A DNA stretch of 64,000 nt from Rhizoctonia solani (GCF_016906535.1 NC_057370.1:992001-1056000), one strand, 5' to 3'; positions 25,479 to 37,120 are shown, numbered from the stretch's first letter. The notes: generated by a model from the sequence alone, not told the origin. Made by a program: numbers and translations.

Positions 25479-26761
25479 GATGATAATATACTCGATATAT
25501 AGACAATATGTGACGTCGTGAGATTACTGAGAACAGCGCAGAGAGAGCGTCACCAGTAGTACCAGTGGTGGAATGTGACAGGAAACGCACACACAAGGGA
25601 GTAAGCGCTGAGATTGGTCATCATGACGCAGCAGCAATATCAACAGGTGAGTTATTAAATTACACGAAGCCTCCTAGTTGAACCATTTGAGGAATGTTGA
25701 TTCTAACCTAACCGGGTACACTTTGCGTCAAGTCTATTTTTGTACGCGCCCCGAACCTATGTTTCCTACAACCGCGATGGTTGAAACGCTATCTGCCCGA
25801 CTTCACCCCGGTTCCTGGGCGGAAAAGTTCCCATCAATTCAACAGGACAACGCCTCTTTTATCTATGCAACAAAATCTCAGACGCCCCACTACAGTTGTC
25901 GGTCTGGCCATCATGCCCGGTTATCACCGTCGTGAGTAAAAAAACTGATTTTGAGCCCTCGGTCGCTTCTCCGACATTCAGCGGCTACTCAAAGGTACTT
26001 TGTTCGGCACATCGGCAAGCTATCGTACCCGTGCACTCAAGGCACATCGCTCGCACCCGAACCCAAACCTGATAAAATCAAACGCATATCTTATTCATTC
26101 ATAACTTTTTTCCTGAGAGTCCAACATGTACGTACAACCTACAAAAAGTAAGATCCCGCTCTAGGCCCAGGGCGCGCGCGCGGCGGGAATAAATAGACAA
26201 CATCTTAACCTGCGAACCTGGGCGGAGCTCGGCCGTTTCATACGAATTGGCCAGACCGGTAATCATTAACATAAATAGTCAACAGCGCGATGGGTCCCGA
26301 CCATCGGTGGCATCATAAATTTAAATGAATCGCCCCCCCCCCAATAATTGGTCTAGCTCCCACAAACAATACAAGGTTCCGAACGGACATGGGTCTAGCG
26401 GCGGACCCAATGTCCGCGCCACCGAACGCGCTGTATGCACGGCCTGTTCAGTCTGAATCGTAATCGAAATTGTAGGTGGAATGATCGCTGGGCCGGTGAG
26501 GGCAGCCCTCTTTGTGATGGGAGTTCCCGTAGGAGCGGATTGGGCTGTAATCTGCGAGACAGGCCCAACAGCTAACGAAACAATGTCAACACGGAACAGA
26601 ACGTTCGATCAAACGAATAGAAATCGAAAGCGTAATTAGTGCCAAGACAAAAGGGGTATGTGGAGATTGATTGCGTAAAAAAATTGGTGGCGAGAGAGTA
26701 TCCAGGAGCGAGAAGACGATGTGGCATTCTACAGAAGCCGCACGAGGAACACGCGTTTCTC
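25479..26761. other. long gene-poor region
   Basis: This 1,283-bp stretch has no convincing gene on either strand. It holds a (GC)n run near 26170, a C-run near 26331-26341 and a strong hairpin at 26384-26416. Short open frames here show no domains, no good start context and no conserved pattern. Confidence 0.5.
26384..26416. repeat. 12-bp-stem hairpin
   Basis: The left arm cggacatgggtc (26384-26395) and right arm gacccaatgtccg (26404-26416) are reverse complements with one bulged base around an 8-base loop. The hairpin lies 346 bp beyond the RBR gene's stop codon. Its role is unknown; it could be a transcript-end structure. Confidence 0.5.
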
Positions 26762-28021
26762 TCATCGCCACCATAAGGGGAAACACAAAAAAGTGCTGTG
26801 GATATCGACGAGTGGGGAAAGACAAAAGTGTGTAGAAAATCGCGTAAATAAATGAAACAACGTACAATTCACTCCCGCACCCTCCCGGGCGGGCGCACAC
26901 CATATGGTCACAACCGTCAATTTTTTCAACCTGCGACACCGATCATCATTGATTTTATTCCAAATAACCCCGCCAACCAAACAGCCTACCATGCGGGAAC
27001 AGTGGGGACAAACTTTTGTGTACCTCATCAGGTAATCAGCCGTGTTTGTATTTACGGGCCGATGATGCGCGTCATATTCCGAGCACGTAAACCCGGCGTG
27101 CCATATTACATCGTGTTGAAAGCATGATTTCGAGCCGCACCGACGACAGGTTATGATTGGGGCATTAACTAAAAAGGCAAGGTTGAAGGTCAGTTCTGTG
27201 TGCAAAACAAGGGTCAATGACAGGAGTGAGAGCGCCCGAATGGTTCTCCATGGGTTGACGGACGCCCTCCGGGTAAGCGGTGGGAAGTACATCCTTGCTG
27301 GGTCGTAAGTTGCTTACCGCCATCTGGATGAAACTGGCCGGATCCGCATGCAGTATTCTTGCACCATACAAATGAGGTATCGGAGCCCAAGGCTTGTCGC
27401 AATAGCAACGAGTCATACCTGTCATTCATTTCCAGAGATATGTTATCAGAAGTGTATTGGATGTGCGTTATGATGTAATTAAGTGGCTAACCTCTCGATG
27501 ACCGCCTTGTCGCCAGCAGCAGAACACACATCCTCATATACGAGCTCGGATGTACAGTTCGCGGATGGGCAGCGAACAGTAGTGAGACCAGAATCTATCA
27601 CAGCCGAGCGAATATGTCCACTTAAACAGTCAGTACAGACGTTTGGTTTATGGGTACAGCGCTTAGTTGGCGAAGCGAGTGGAAAGCGAACGTCATTGTC
27701 GAAACAGACAGTACATGAGATTGCTCGTGGGGCTGGTACTACTGTCGGGCGCCGGGCAGTAGACGGAGAACCAAGGGATGAGAAACCATGTGCCCAGTTC
27801 GAGCCACCCGATGTGGTATGAGTGCGACGAGGAGACCGACTATGATAAGTAGGAAACTGAATCGTGTTTGCCATGGCAAGATGTATGCAGTGCACGGAAT
27901 CGCGCGTCCGGTGTCGTTGGGCCGATGCAGTAGGCGGGAGACTTCTGTGCCTCGGATGCAGGTCACTATCACGGGGCGTCTGTCCCTGCGGGGTGCTGTA
28001 TTTGGCACGATAGCCAAGCAT
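26762..28021 (-). CDS. RBR (RING-IBR-RING) E3 ubiquitin ligase
   Basis: RING1 is CTVCFDNDVRFPLA...CTHKPNVCTDCLSGH...VRCPSANC. The IBR comprises FVWCKNTACGSGQFHPDGG and ITCRRCGSKSCFQHDVIWHAGFTC. The start of RING2 is KVCPHCSRM-VEKIDGCDHMVCARPGGCGSE, in which the Cys after HM is the expected catalytic cysteine of RBR ligases. A basic Ser/Pro-rich N-terminus precedes RING1. The first ATG of the frame is at 28021; a second at about 27873 (MANTIQFPTYHSRS) is also plausible. RING1 ends in an intron after KAVIERLAT. The C-terminus is less sure: with the best donor and acceptor the protein ends SEFTFLCFPLWWR at 26762, lacking the usual EFCWxC. Substrate unknown. Confidence 0.82.
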
Positions 28022-28439
28022 GTTGATGACTAATCACTGTCGATCAAGCTTCTTACAGTCACAAACTTGGTCTTGTTTGAAACGCATTCATGCAGTCCAG
28101 TTCATATTTGCGCTCGAATGACTCCCAGTGTGCCAAAGAGGATACGTCACTTGGGGAATGGAGGAGAGAAAGCAGAGGAGCTGCACCCTTGTTATCGCGC
28201 CGGTGAAAGGAAAAAGCGGTTAGTTTTTGGCTCTGTTCCTGATCGGACACTTGGCGGAAGCGGATTAACTGGATCGAGACTTGAGGCAAACAGCGAACAA
28301 ACAGCCCACAGGAGAGTCTTAAAACCTAGGCACAGTTCCTGTTTTTTTCCCAACGCCTTCAGCCTCGGTCTCTGGTTTCGGTCCTCCGTCTGATCTGCTC
28401 TCGAGCTCCCTCCGTTCATTCCAACCGAACTCTGCAGTC
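28022..28439. other. divergent promoter region
   Basis: This 418-bp spacer lies between the divergent RBR ligase and CPL1-domain genes. It should contain both promoters. A CT-rich leader precedes the CPL1 start, and no gene is seen. Confidence 0.5.
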
Positions 28440-30324
28440 ATGCGCTTCCTTAGCATTGCTGCTCTCGCCGGTCTTGTGACCACCTCCGTTTATGCACACA
28501 CCATGTGAGCCGCTATCCCCCCTGTCTCTTCTAACTGTCTATTGACGTTCTTATCTTCCTCTAGTGACACCCGTGACTCCCAATCCTCTCGTCTCGAGGA
28601 GCGCACTTTCTGGTGCGATGCCGGAAAGGCTTGGATCAATGGGCGATGCCAGGATTGCTCTTCCGGTTCCTTTAGTATTGGTGGTTACAACAGCCAATGC
28701 AAGACTTGTCCTGCAGGTTCGACTTCGAGCACAGTTAGTAAAAGTATTTAGCGATAATATTTGCATGCTTACAACTTGACACAGTGCGAGTCGTACTGCG
28801 TGTGCAAGCCCGGCTTTTACCTCAACGGCGGCAAGACTACCAACAATGCATGCAATGCTTGTGCTCCTGGTTACTCTAGCGGTACTGGTGCCAGCGGATG
28901 CAGCCCGTGCCCATCAAACACCTACTCTACAGGCGGAAGCACCTGCCAGGCATGCCCTGCTGGCTACACCTCCAACCCGGTAAGTCCTTGACGTACTAGC
29001 ATATATTTATTTACTTATACAGCATTCTAGGCATCCGGCTCTTGCCAGGCCAAGTGTCAAGCTGGTACTTATTTGAACAACGGCCAGTGTCGTCCTTGCT
29101 CTGCCGGCTCTTACTCCGAACCCGGTGCTGCCTCCTGCACGACTTGCCCTGCTGGTACTTTCTCTAATACCAATGGCGCCGGCTCTTGTCAAACATGCCC
29201 TGCTGGTACTACTTCCAACGCTGTAAGTCTCATCTCTTCCTTTCTCTGTTCTCGACTGACTGTTTTTGCAGGGAGCCACCTCTTGCAAGCCTGTGAACTG
29301 CCCGGCTGGAAAGTACAGCAAGAACGGCTCTTGCGAGAACTGCCCAGCTGGCTCTTACAGTGGTCCCAACGCGTCATCCTGCTCTCAATGCCCGGCCAAT
29401 ACCTTCTCAACTGGTGGCTCTTCCAGTTGCTCCGCCTGCCCCAATGGCGCCTCTTCTCTCCCTGGTTCATCGCAGTGCTCGACCAACTGCCGTGCCGGCC
29501 AATACTGGAGCGGCTCTAAATGCAACACCTGCCCTGCCGGTTTCTACTCCCAGGCTGGTGCTTCCGAGTGCTCTGACTGTCCTGATGATACCTACTCTTC
29601 TGCCGGTGCTGGCTCCTGCACTCAGTGCCCTACCGGCAAAGGATGCGGATCTCGTTCGACCAGCATCAACCAGTGCATTGACAAGTGCCCCGACGGCAAG
29701 GTCTACACCAACGGACGCTGCCAAAACTGCCCCGCTGGTACTTACTCGAACAACAACATGTGCTCGGACTGCCCTGCTGGTACCATCTCCAACCCCGGAT
29801 CCAACAAGTGCACTCCCTGCCCCGGAGGCTCCGTCCCCTCACCTAACGGCCAGACTTGCACCACTTGCCCGCGCAATACTTTCTCCAACGGCGATAACTG
29901 CTCCCCTTGCCCGGCTGGTTCTACCTCCAACCCCGGTTCCAGCTCTTGCGGTCCTCAACCTTCCAGGCGCGCTCAGCCTGTTCTTGGCCTTTCCTGCGCT
30001 TCCGGGCAGCAGAAATGCAAGATCAATGCTGGACGGGGCAGCTATGAGTGTATTGATACCTTGTTCACTCTCGACGCTTGTGGTGGATGCCCGCCCATTG
30101 AAGGCGAAGAAAGCGATGGTCCCTCTGGTCGCGATTGCTCCGAAATCCCCAACGTTAACGAGGTCAGGTGCACTCAAGGTTCTTGCGAGATCAAGTCTTG
30201 CCGCTCTGGTTATGAACCCCAGGATGGTTACTGCGTCGAGAAGGCTGTTTACACTGGCAAAAATTCTACCACACACACATCTCGTGCTAAGCGTAGCATC
30301 TTCTCCCGCCATGATACGTTCTAA
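28440..30324 (+). CDS. secreted cysteine-rich protein with CPL1-like C-terminal domain
   Basis: The signal peptide is MRFLSIAALAGLVTTSVYA. About 14 tandem cysteine repeats of the form CxxCPAGTYSxxxxxxxC follow, resembling the ephrin-receptor-like/TNFR-like repeat (examples CENCPAGSYSGPNASSC, CQACPAGYTSN). The C-terminal block carries GLSCASGQQKCKINAGRGSY, ECIDTLFTLDACGGCPPIEG, RDCSEIPNVNEVRC and GSCEIKSCRSGYEPQDGYCV. Its spacing is that of the fungal CPL1-like domain, named after the Cryptococcus secreted protein Cpl1. Four short introns lie in the first 800 bp, and the last exon is a long uninterrupted frame from 29272. The protein is probably extracellular or wall-associated. A role in host or surface interaction is inference. 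Confidence 0.85.
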
Positions 30325-30906
30325 ATGTGTGAATCATCTGTGTGTGTATTAGGCTCATGAGCTTGTCACGCTCTGTGATGCTTACTTGACATTTCTTGGT
30401 GTGGTGTGTTGTGTACGGACTTATACCATTTTCTTGGCTTTCTCTTTTTTGTCTCTCCATCTGGTGGTGTTAATAAATGAGCATGTGCTTTAACTTTCTT
30501 TTTGTCTCCAACTGAGACTGCCTTCTCGACTTTGGACTGTCTTTGTTCTAATTTTTGTAGGATTTTTTTGTTAATCACATTTCTTGTTCTCCTAAATTTC
30601 GGCGTTTGAACAGCCAAATGCGCTTATTGAAAACGATTGTGATTTTTACTCTTCACAATTACTTATAAATTAATGGATGGCAACCCGCCCTCACTGTGTA
30701 GTCAAGTCCGAGAAATGGTGTTGCCAACGCCACCGCTGATTGCCGTGGCGACTAAATTGGGATCATACGCGTAAATGAGGTCGTACCTTTAACGAGTTAT
30801 GTTTATTTTATGTAGTTATATGCGTACCCGGTGAATGGCGCTCACTAAATGGAGTGCCTATACCAGGGATAGATCTCGGTACGTTTCCTTGTATCACTCC
30901 AAGGTA

Positions 30907-30973
30907 TACCGACGACGCGAATTGCGGGAGACTTGATCTTTTTAAACCGATGCTCTAACCATCCAAGCCGGTA
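30907..30973 (-). pseudogene. tRNA-like relic
   Basis: On the minus strand the ends taccggc and gtcggta form a seven-pair acceptor stem with one G-T pair. A D-arm-like ggatggttagagc with an A-box follows, and an anticodon-arm-like region centres on tttaaaa. The T-arm is five or so bases short, the B-box reads only aattcgcgtc, and the anticodon stem has two mismatches. This looks like a degraded tRNA and not a working gene. A chance resemblance cannot be excluded. Confidence 0.25.
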
Positions 30974-31370
30974 CGAAGAACAGTACGCCGTGAATCAAGG
31001 GGTCCCAGTATATCTCCGCGATCCTCCCCGTTTCATTGGCGAAGCTCATCAAAACACTCACGTGACTATGACGCAACAGCACGTGCAGTTTTCTTGGCAT
31101 TCAACGACTAAAAGGTGACAAGGCACTTCCATAATGACAGCTTCGCGAAGCCCTGGATATATTCTCAAGGACAAATGATGCTATTTTTTGCTCATGTATA
31201 CACATACGGAAGAATGGAACCTCATTTAGGAGGCAACGAGTTGTGGAGCCTCCTGACGTTTCGAAGGCATATATGCGACATGCTAGAACACATCTAATTC
31301 AGATAAGGCTTGGCGCGATGCGATTTGTTCTTCGCAAACATATTTTTCGATTTAGTGTGTGTTTGGTTGG

Positions 31371-31377
31371 TATAAAA
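31371..31377 (+). promoter_or_regulatory. TATA box candidate
   Basis: A canonical tataaaa lies 121 bp upstream of the ATG of the secreted-protein gene and is followed by a CT-rich leader, as in strongly expressed fungal genes. Confidence 0.4.
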
Positions 31378-31497
31378 TGGCCTTGCTCTCGGCTGTGTTT
31401 CTACATCGTCTTGTTAAACCGCTCATAGTACTCCAGCTACCTACCACTAGCTCTCGCAACCCCCTTTCCACTCTTTTTACTTTCACTCATTACACCC

Positions 31498-32374
31498 ATG
31501 CTCTTCGGTCGCCTTGCCATTGCTGCCATCTCTGCTGGTGCTGCATTCGCCGCTCCGCTCAGTGGTTCGATCCCAAAGTCGGCGATGTGGCTGCTCCTGC
31601 TGACATCCCTGCCGGTGTTCCCGGTGTTCCTGCCGTGCCCGCTTCTCCTGTCGGTATTCCTGCCAATGTTCCCGCTGGCGTCCCAGTGCGCCGCCTTCGT
31701 CGTGGGCTCCCCGACTTCAGCCCAGCAGCAATCACTGATTCCATCCCTGCGGTTGTTCCCGCTGGTCTCTCTGATCTATCCCTGCCTCTGTCCTTCTGTA
31801 CCCGGAGTGCTTCGTCGTGGACTTGAATTCCATGAGCTTGAGACCATGAAAGATGATGCTCAGTCCCTCATGGCTGAAATCGGTGAGCTCAAACTTGTCT
31901 TATATTCCATGCTAGTTTGCTGATCTTAAATCCTTAGAAAAATTCAACCTTGCGTCGGCGACAGATGCTATTAAGCCAGTGCAATTAGCTGACGGCATTG
32001 CCAAACTCAAGAGCTCCATTGAATCCGTCACGACCAGCATATCTACAATCACCAAGGACAGTCTCTCTAAGCTGGACCTTGATCGTTGCTTGCAGGTAAG
32101 CAAAATTCATATTGTAGATGATGCTCGCGCTCATTCTATAATTAAATAGCCCCTCGTAAAACTGGGAGGAGAGCTCCAGAACTTGAAGTCAATGGCCATG
32201 TTGACCGATGAAATTACTGGCCTCCGGTAAGTATCCATTTCTTCTACTTGCCTTGCTTTCGGGGGTATTAATATTGTTTCTAGTCACATTGTGGCTTCCT
32301 TGGCTCATAGCGTGAAGCCATACTCCGATGACGATAAAACTCTCAACTATCTTCTTGGCTCCTTCCTAATTTAA
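31498..32374 (+). CDS. secreted Ala/Pro/Val-rich protein with helical C-terminal domain; frame disrupted
   Basis: The signal peptide is MLFGRLAIAAISAGAAFAAP. A low-complexity repeat follows in a different frame (VGDVAAPADIPAGVPGVPAV, PVGIPANVPAGVP), and then the frame returns to VPGVLRRGLEFHELETMKDD. Introns then lead through EKFNLASATDAIKPVQLADG, SSIESVTTSISTITKDS and LVKLGGELQNLKSMA to the end LNYLLGSFLI. The amphipathic helical C-terminal domain recalls HsbA-like cell-surface proteins, but the match is weak. The frame changes at about 31566 and 31768-31790 are each explained by one missing base, so either the copy is damaged or the sequence has errors. Confidence 0.6.
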
Positions 32375-32577
32375 GGCGTTACACACAATTTTACGCCCAA
32401 CTTCTCCTATTTGCTTTCTGTATCTCACTGGCAGTGATATCCTGTTTCACTAGTATCACGATTTATATACAGCCTACGTTTATTATTCGCTTTTGCTTCG
32501 TCAAGAAGCGTCACAGAATTTAAGCTTAACCTCAGGTTTATTTGGCATTTAGTGGTAATAATACAAAGGCCCCGATA

Positions 32578-34786
32578 TCAGTGTTTGGATGGGGTTTGTT
32601 CTGCGTATTCTATGTTTGATTGCGTATTATCAAACTTTTCTTCATCATTTCTAGCTCGTAGTGCGGCCGAACCGGTGATGTGGTCAGAATGCGCGACGAC
32701 TGTTCGCCCACCCGGTGCACCCCATACGCCTCCGGTAATCCCTCCCTTTTCAAACAGATGGTCGACATCCTCCAGTGAGAGATTGGCGGTCTCTGGGAAG
32801 AATGCATAACTATATGCAACGATTTAATCACTAAATTAAAACCGAATCTTTAAAGGGGTCTGCTTACACTATGGGGACCCAGCATGCATTAAGCACGGCG
32901 AAAATGATGAAGACTCTCCATCCAATTTGATCAATCGCGGGTGGTGTCATTTCGACCACAGCAAATACACACCTAGAATACTCAGTCAGCCATGTATATG
33001 CCATGTATATGCGCGCTCTACTCACATCCAGTTGACAAACGAGCTAATTGCGCTTGTGTATGCACGAATACGGGTGTGGCTAACCTCTGCGGGGTACAAC
33101 CATGGAATAGGCAAGAATCCAATACCTAGAAAGATCTGAAATACGAATACCATAGCCGTAGCACCATAGGCTGCAGATTTTGTACCGACGCTGAGAAGTA
33201 CTGCGGCTAATAAGAAACAGGTCGAGAGCCCAGTTGCTGAGAACATAAGTAGTGCTCGGCGGCCGAAACGATCAACTGTCTATCAATCAGATAGGTTAGC
33301 TATATTAAAAGGGATTTTTTATTAAAAAAAAAAACAATCATACCCATAAAGGAATGAAAGAGGCGACAAAGTAAGTGATTGCTGTGCACCCCCCAGTATT
33401 AAAGACAAGTTTCGACTCAAACCCATAGTGTTTTCGTAGACGACGGGTGCCTGTCATGGGAGATTGGTAAATTGGTTTATTGACGACAATCAATTTTGAC
33501 AGCTAAACTTACCAAGTAGTTAATCATGTTCGCTCCTCTGCAAAGATAGCTACGTTAGTATTCTGCAAATCATAGTAAGGTATAAAACTAACGTGAATTG
33601 CTGCATGACATTGACCCCACATGCTAATAATACTCTTCTGAAGTTACCCAATGGTCCTCCCTGTAGGAGTTCCGCAAACCGGAAGGGGCCACCGGCACTC
33701 TCGCGTGCCAAAGACTCTTCGATCTCTCTCAAACGTTCTTGAATAAGAGACTCTACTTCAGGTGTACGTTGGTCGGGAGGTGCGGCAAGCCTTGAGAGTA
33801 CGTCGATTGCTTCACCCTTACGGCCTTGGGACATGAGCCAGCGTGGTGTTTCGGGTAGAGTAGCTGCCTGTATAAGTAGAAATAATGCAAAAAAAGCCTG
33901 AAAGCCTGAGTATCTGTGTTAGCAGTTGCTTATAGAGTACCTGGTGATAACTTACCGATTGGTAGTCTCCATTGTACTGGCCCGTTAACAAAGGATAAAC
34001 CATAATCCAAAAAGTACGCAACTAATCATTTGTCAGAACAGTTCATAGCTTCACAATACCCGTAGTATCAGTACTCACTGACGAGGCCTAATATTGTAAT
34101 GGTAGAGTTCAAGCACACCAGTGCACCTCGCATGCGGCCTTCGCATGTTTCAGATTGATAAACTGGAATAGAAGAGGAGTTGAAACCGTTTCCCTATATA
34201 TGTATGAGATAATATATTGAGTTACAACGGGTTGATTTGACCCACAATCCCAGTGACCACCCTACCAACGATTAATTGTGCGCGTGTTGTTGCAGATGTG
34301 AGGATTGCTGTTCCCACCAGCATAGTAGATGCACCGAGCATGATCATGCGTCTTCGACCTAACTTTTGACCAAACATAAAGCACACGAGAGATCCAACAG
34401 CACATCCAATGTCATAGATTGCAACCTGAATGACAATCAGTCAAACTACAAGAGATACGAGGGGGATCAACTTTACTATAGTTCCCTGAGCTGTGGGCGA
34501 AGGAGAGTCGAAATCTCTGCCGAACCTATACACCTGAAGTCTTAGTACCCAGTCGCTGATGTGAAAGCGGTCACCCATGACGTACTGATTTTCTGCGCCT
34601 ACAATCCCAGACATAACCCCTTGGTCATAGCCTAGCAGCAAGAAACCTTGACAGCAGCATGCTGTAGTTTGAGACAATTACTGAGCCTTAGACGAGCTCT
34701 GGGATTATGTGGGATTTTACAACCATACCTGTTATCGCCCAGACAAGCCAGTCGCCGTAAACAGGGATTATGGGTATATTAAACAT
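32578..34786 (-). CDS. MFS sugar transporter (SP family)
   Basis: It encodes a twelve-helix hexose/sugar:proton symporter of the plasma membrane. The start MFNIPIIPVYGDWLVWAITA is at 34786, followed by CCCQGFLLLGYDQGVMSGIV. Signature motifs are GRRRMIMLGAS (loop 2-3), PETPRWLMSQGRKGEAIDVL (PESPR-like, end of helix 6), GVNVMQQFTGANMINYLAP (helix 7), DRFGRRALLMFSATG (loop 8-9) and IPWLYPAEVSHTRIRA (helix 10). The cytoplasmic tail begins YAFFPETANLSLEDVDHLF. About ten short introns. The substrate cannot be read from sequence. Divergent pairing with L-rhamnonate dehydratase makes rhamnose or a related pectic sugar a reasonable guess. Confidence 0.9.
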
Positions 34787-35454
34787 TGTTGGCGCGGCAG
34801 CTTCTCGAAAAACTCCGGACCGAGCCGTCAGGGAGTACTCGAGCTTGCAACCACACCTCTAGATCTCCTGGACTATAAGAGTGGAGACTCAAAGGACTGG
34901 TGGAGACAGAAGCCCCAGAAGCTTCAAGAATCGCAGCTCAACCCAGGATGAAATGCATAACCAGAATCTACATCAACGGCTCAGTGCATCGTTTATAGCT
35001 CAAAATGCCGATAGAACATTGACAATGGTTCTTCTTCGGGGCTGTATCCCGATCCGGCAAGACCTTGGCGCATTGAAGGTGTAGTGCGGTAGACTAATCG
35101 CATTTTAGGAAATAACAGACAGCGTCCAGTACGATTCTCTCGTTATTCCCCTAGAGAGTAAACTTTCCTGTAACAAGAAACTCTGAAGTGGGAGCAAGTA
35201 CATTAATTAGTCCACACTAGGCTCTGGTGGAAGATCAGGTCTTAACATTCGGGGTTCTGGATGGATAGCTTACTTAAGACATAATTGCAGCCAATCCTTG
35301 GCCACAACGCCGGTCCGACGGTCCGAGGTGCAATTCCAAATTACCGCATTCTCAACCTAAATCGTCCAAATAGTGCCGGGCGTAACGCTTTCAAAAGAGG
35401 TTCAGTTCGCCTGGAGGATATCCATCCGGCTCGTTCGAACCGACCACCACCACC
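34787..35454. other. shared divergent promoter, transporter / L-rhamnonate dehydratase
   Basis: These 668 bp separate the two start codons. A single spacer would allow co-regulation by one transcription factor. No gene is seen inside. Confidence 0.5.
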
Positions 35455-37120
35455 ATGTCTTTCCCAACGATAACTGAGATCAAGACCTTTGTGGTCCCTG
35501 GGGTAAGTGCAATGCCTACGAAGAATATATGCGATGAACCTAACATCCGTATCAATTTAGGAGGGCGAAGGTGGAGATTACCACTCCCAAAAAGCTGGTC
35601 ATTGGATTATTGGTCAAATCTCCAATCCCATGTCACGGTATGAGCAGTATAAGGCATCTCGTGTCTCCTGGGGTATCAACGTACTTGGAAGGCAAGTCTT
35701 TCTCATTACTCAATCTTACAGAGTTCTTTCTTATTGTATTTTAGCTTCTGCGTACAGCTTACTGCATCTGATGGCTCGGTCGGATTTGCGACGGGTATGG
35801 GTGGCCCGCCATCTTGCTGGCTTGTTGAGCAACACTTCAAACGTTTTTTGATCGGTGCTGATCCCCGAGATACAAGCATTCTGTCTGATCAAATGCTCCG
35901 TGCTTCTATGTACTATGGCCGCAAAGGCCTTGTCGTCGCTACTATCTCCGTCGTCGATTTGGCACTTTGGGACCTGGTTGGCAAGATCCGCAAGGAGCCA
36001 GTATACAAGGTATGGCGAGCATGAAAATCAATTGTTATCCTGACTTATTCGATTGTAGATGATTGGTGGCCGTACCCGCGATCACCTATCATTCTACTGC
36101 ACTGGACCTCTGCCTGCCGAGGCGAAGCGTCTCGGATTCTGGGGAGGTAAAGTCCCTCTAACATGGGGACCTGCCGACGGGCAAGAGGGGATGCGAAAGA
36201 ACTACGAAGAATTAAAGAAACACAGGGAGTCGTGAGTCTTATTCCACTATTCCCGATAATTCCGCAGCTAATCAGTACTTGTTTGTAGTGTGTGAGTATC
36301 ATCTGGAAGCTTGTATCGGAAAAATCCTTATATTTGTTGATAGCGGCCCAGATTTCCCCATTATGGTTGACTGTTATATGAGTTTGACTGTAAGACGGTC
36401 GAATTTGCAGCGGAATTCCTTTTTAGCTCACTTAATGACTTTAGGTTCAATATGCGATCGAACTCGCTACTATGTGCCTTCCTCTGAACATTACTTGGTG
36501 GGAAGAAGTGCTTCACCCCGATGCCGAAGGATATGAGAAGCTCAAGGCTGCATTGCCACAACTCAAGTGGACGACTGGTGAAGTAAGAGTTTTATCGACC
36601 CAACTCGGTTCAGACTACTAAAACGGTACTAATTCACCAGCACGAATACACCCGATATGGCTTCAAGAAGCTGCTGGACACCAAGTCCATTGACATTATC
36701 CAGCCCGATATCATGTGGTGCGGTGGCTTGACTGAACTACTTCGCATTACATCCCTAGCTTCGGCATACGATGTGGATGTCGTGTGCCACGGCAGTGGTC
36801 CATACAGCTACCACTTTGCTGTCAGTCAATCCAACACTCCTTTCACCGAGGTAAGCGTAACCATCACTCAAAATCGGTAAAGCATCACTAATCGCATATA
36901 TGCGCAGATTATTTGCAATGCACCGGACGGCAAGTCAGTCAAACCGGTGTTTGGAAATTTGTTCTTGAACGAGGTGATGCCCGTCAATGGTCGCATCGAG
37001 CTCGAAAAGTTGGATGCGCCAGGATTCGGGTTGGAACTCAACCCCGCTATCAAACTCATTGATGGTGCCAAGTTGCTGACTCCGGACCCAGAGAAGCCTT
37101 TGGGCCAGGCCGGCCAGTAG
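35455..37120 (+). CDS. L-rhamnonate dehydratase (mandelate racemase/enolase superfamily)
   Basis: It dehydrates L-rhamnonate to 2-keto-3-deoxy-L-rhamnonate in fungal L-rhamnose catabolism. The start is [16 protein letters not shown], with [20 protein letters not shown] and [20 protein letters not shown] in the capping domain. The barrel has [16 protein letters not shown] (first metal-ligand Asp), [15 protein letters not shown] (second acid), [17 protein letters not shown] (third acid), [15 protein letters not shown] and [18 protein letters not shown] (catalytic His). This His-containing GSGPYSYH block is typical of RhmD as opposed to galactonate or mandelate enzymes. The product ends [13 protein letters not shown] at about 430-450 residues, normal for the family. 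About eight introns. Confidence 0.92.

Larger units (their letters stand above)
30325..31497. other. gene-poor region
   Basis: This 1,173-bp region contains the CPL1 gene's 3' flank, a decayed tRNA-like sequence on the minus strand at 30907-30973, and the promoter of the next gene. A minus-strand Lys-rich frame at 30366-30617 lacks an ATG and is not called. Confidence 0.5.

Noticed and set aside
25678..26151. Plus-strand open frames in the gene-poor region
   Set aside because: There are no domains, the starts are poor and no splice pattern joins them into a longer protein.
28761..29980. CRISPR-like periodicity
   Set aside because: The periodicity is codon-level repetition of a protein motif; the repeats are not identical and there are no unique spacers.
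29360..30352. Long Ala/Pro/Thr-rich open frame in a second plus-strand frame of the CPL1 gene
   Set aside because: It arises from the periodic cysteine repeats read out of frame; the in-frame product has a signal peptide and conserved cysteines.
30366..30617. Minus-strand 83-codon Lys-rich open frame
   Set aside because: It starts at TTG with no ATG, has no recognisable domain, and lies in AT-rich 3' flank of the CPL1 gene.
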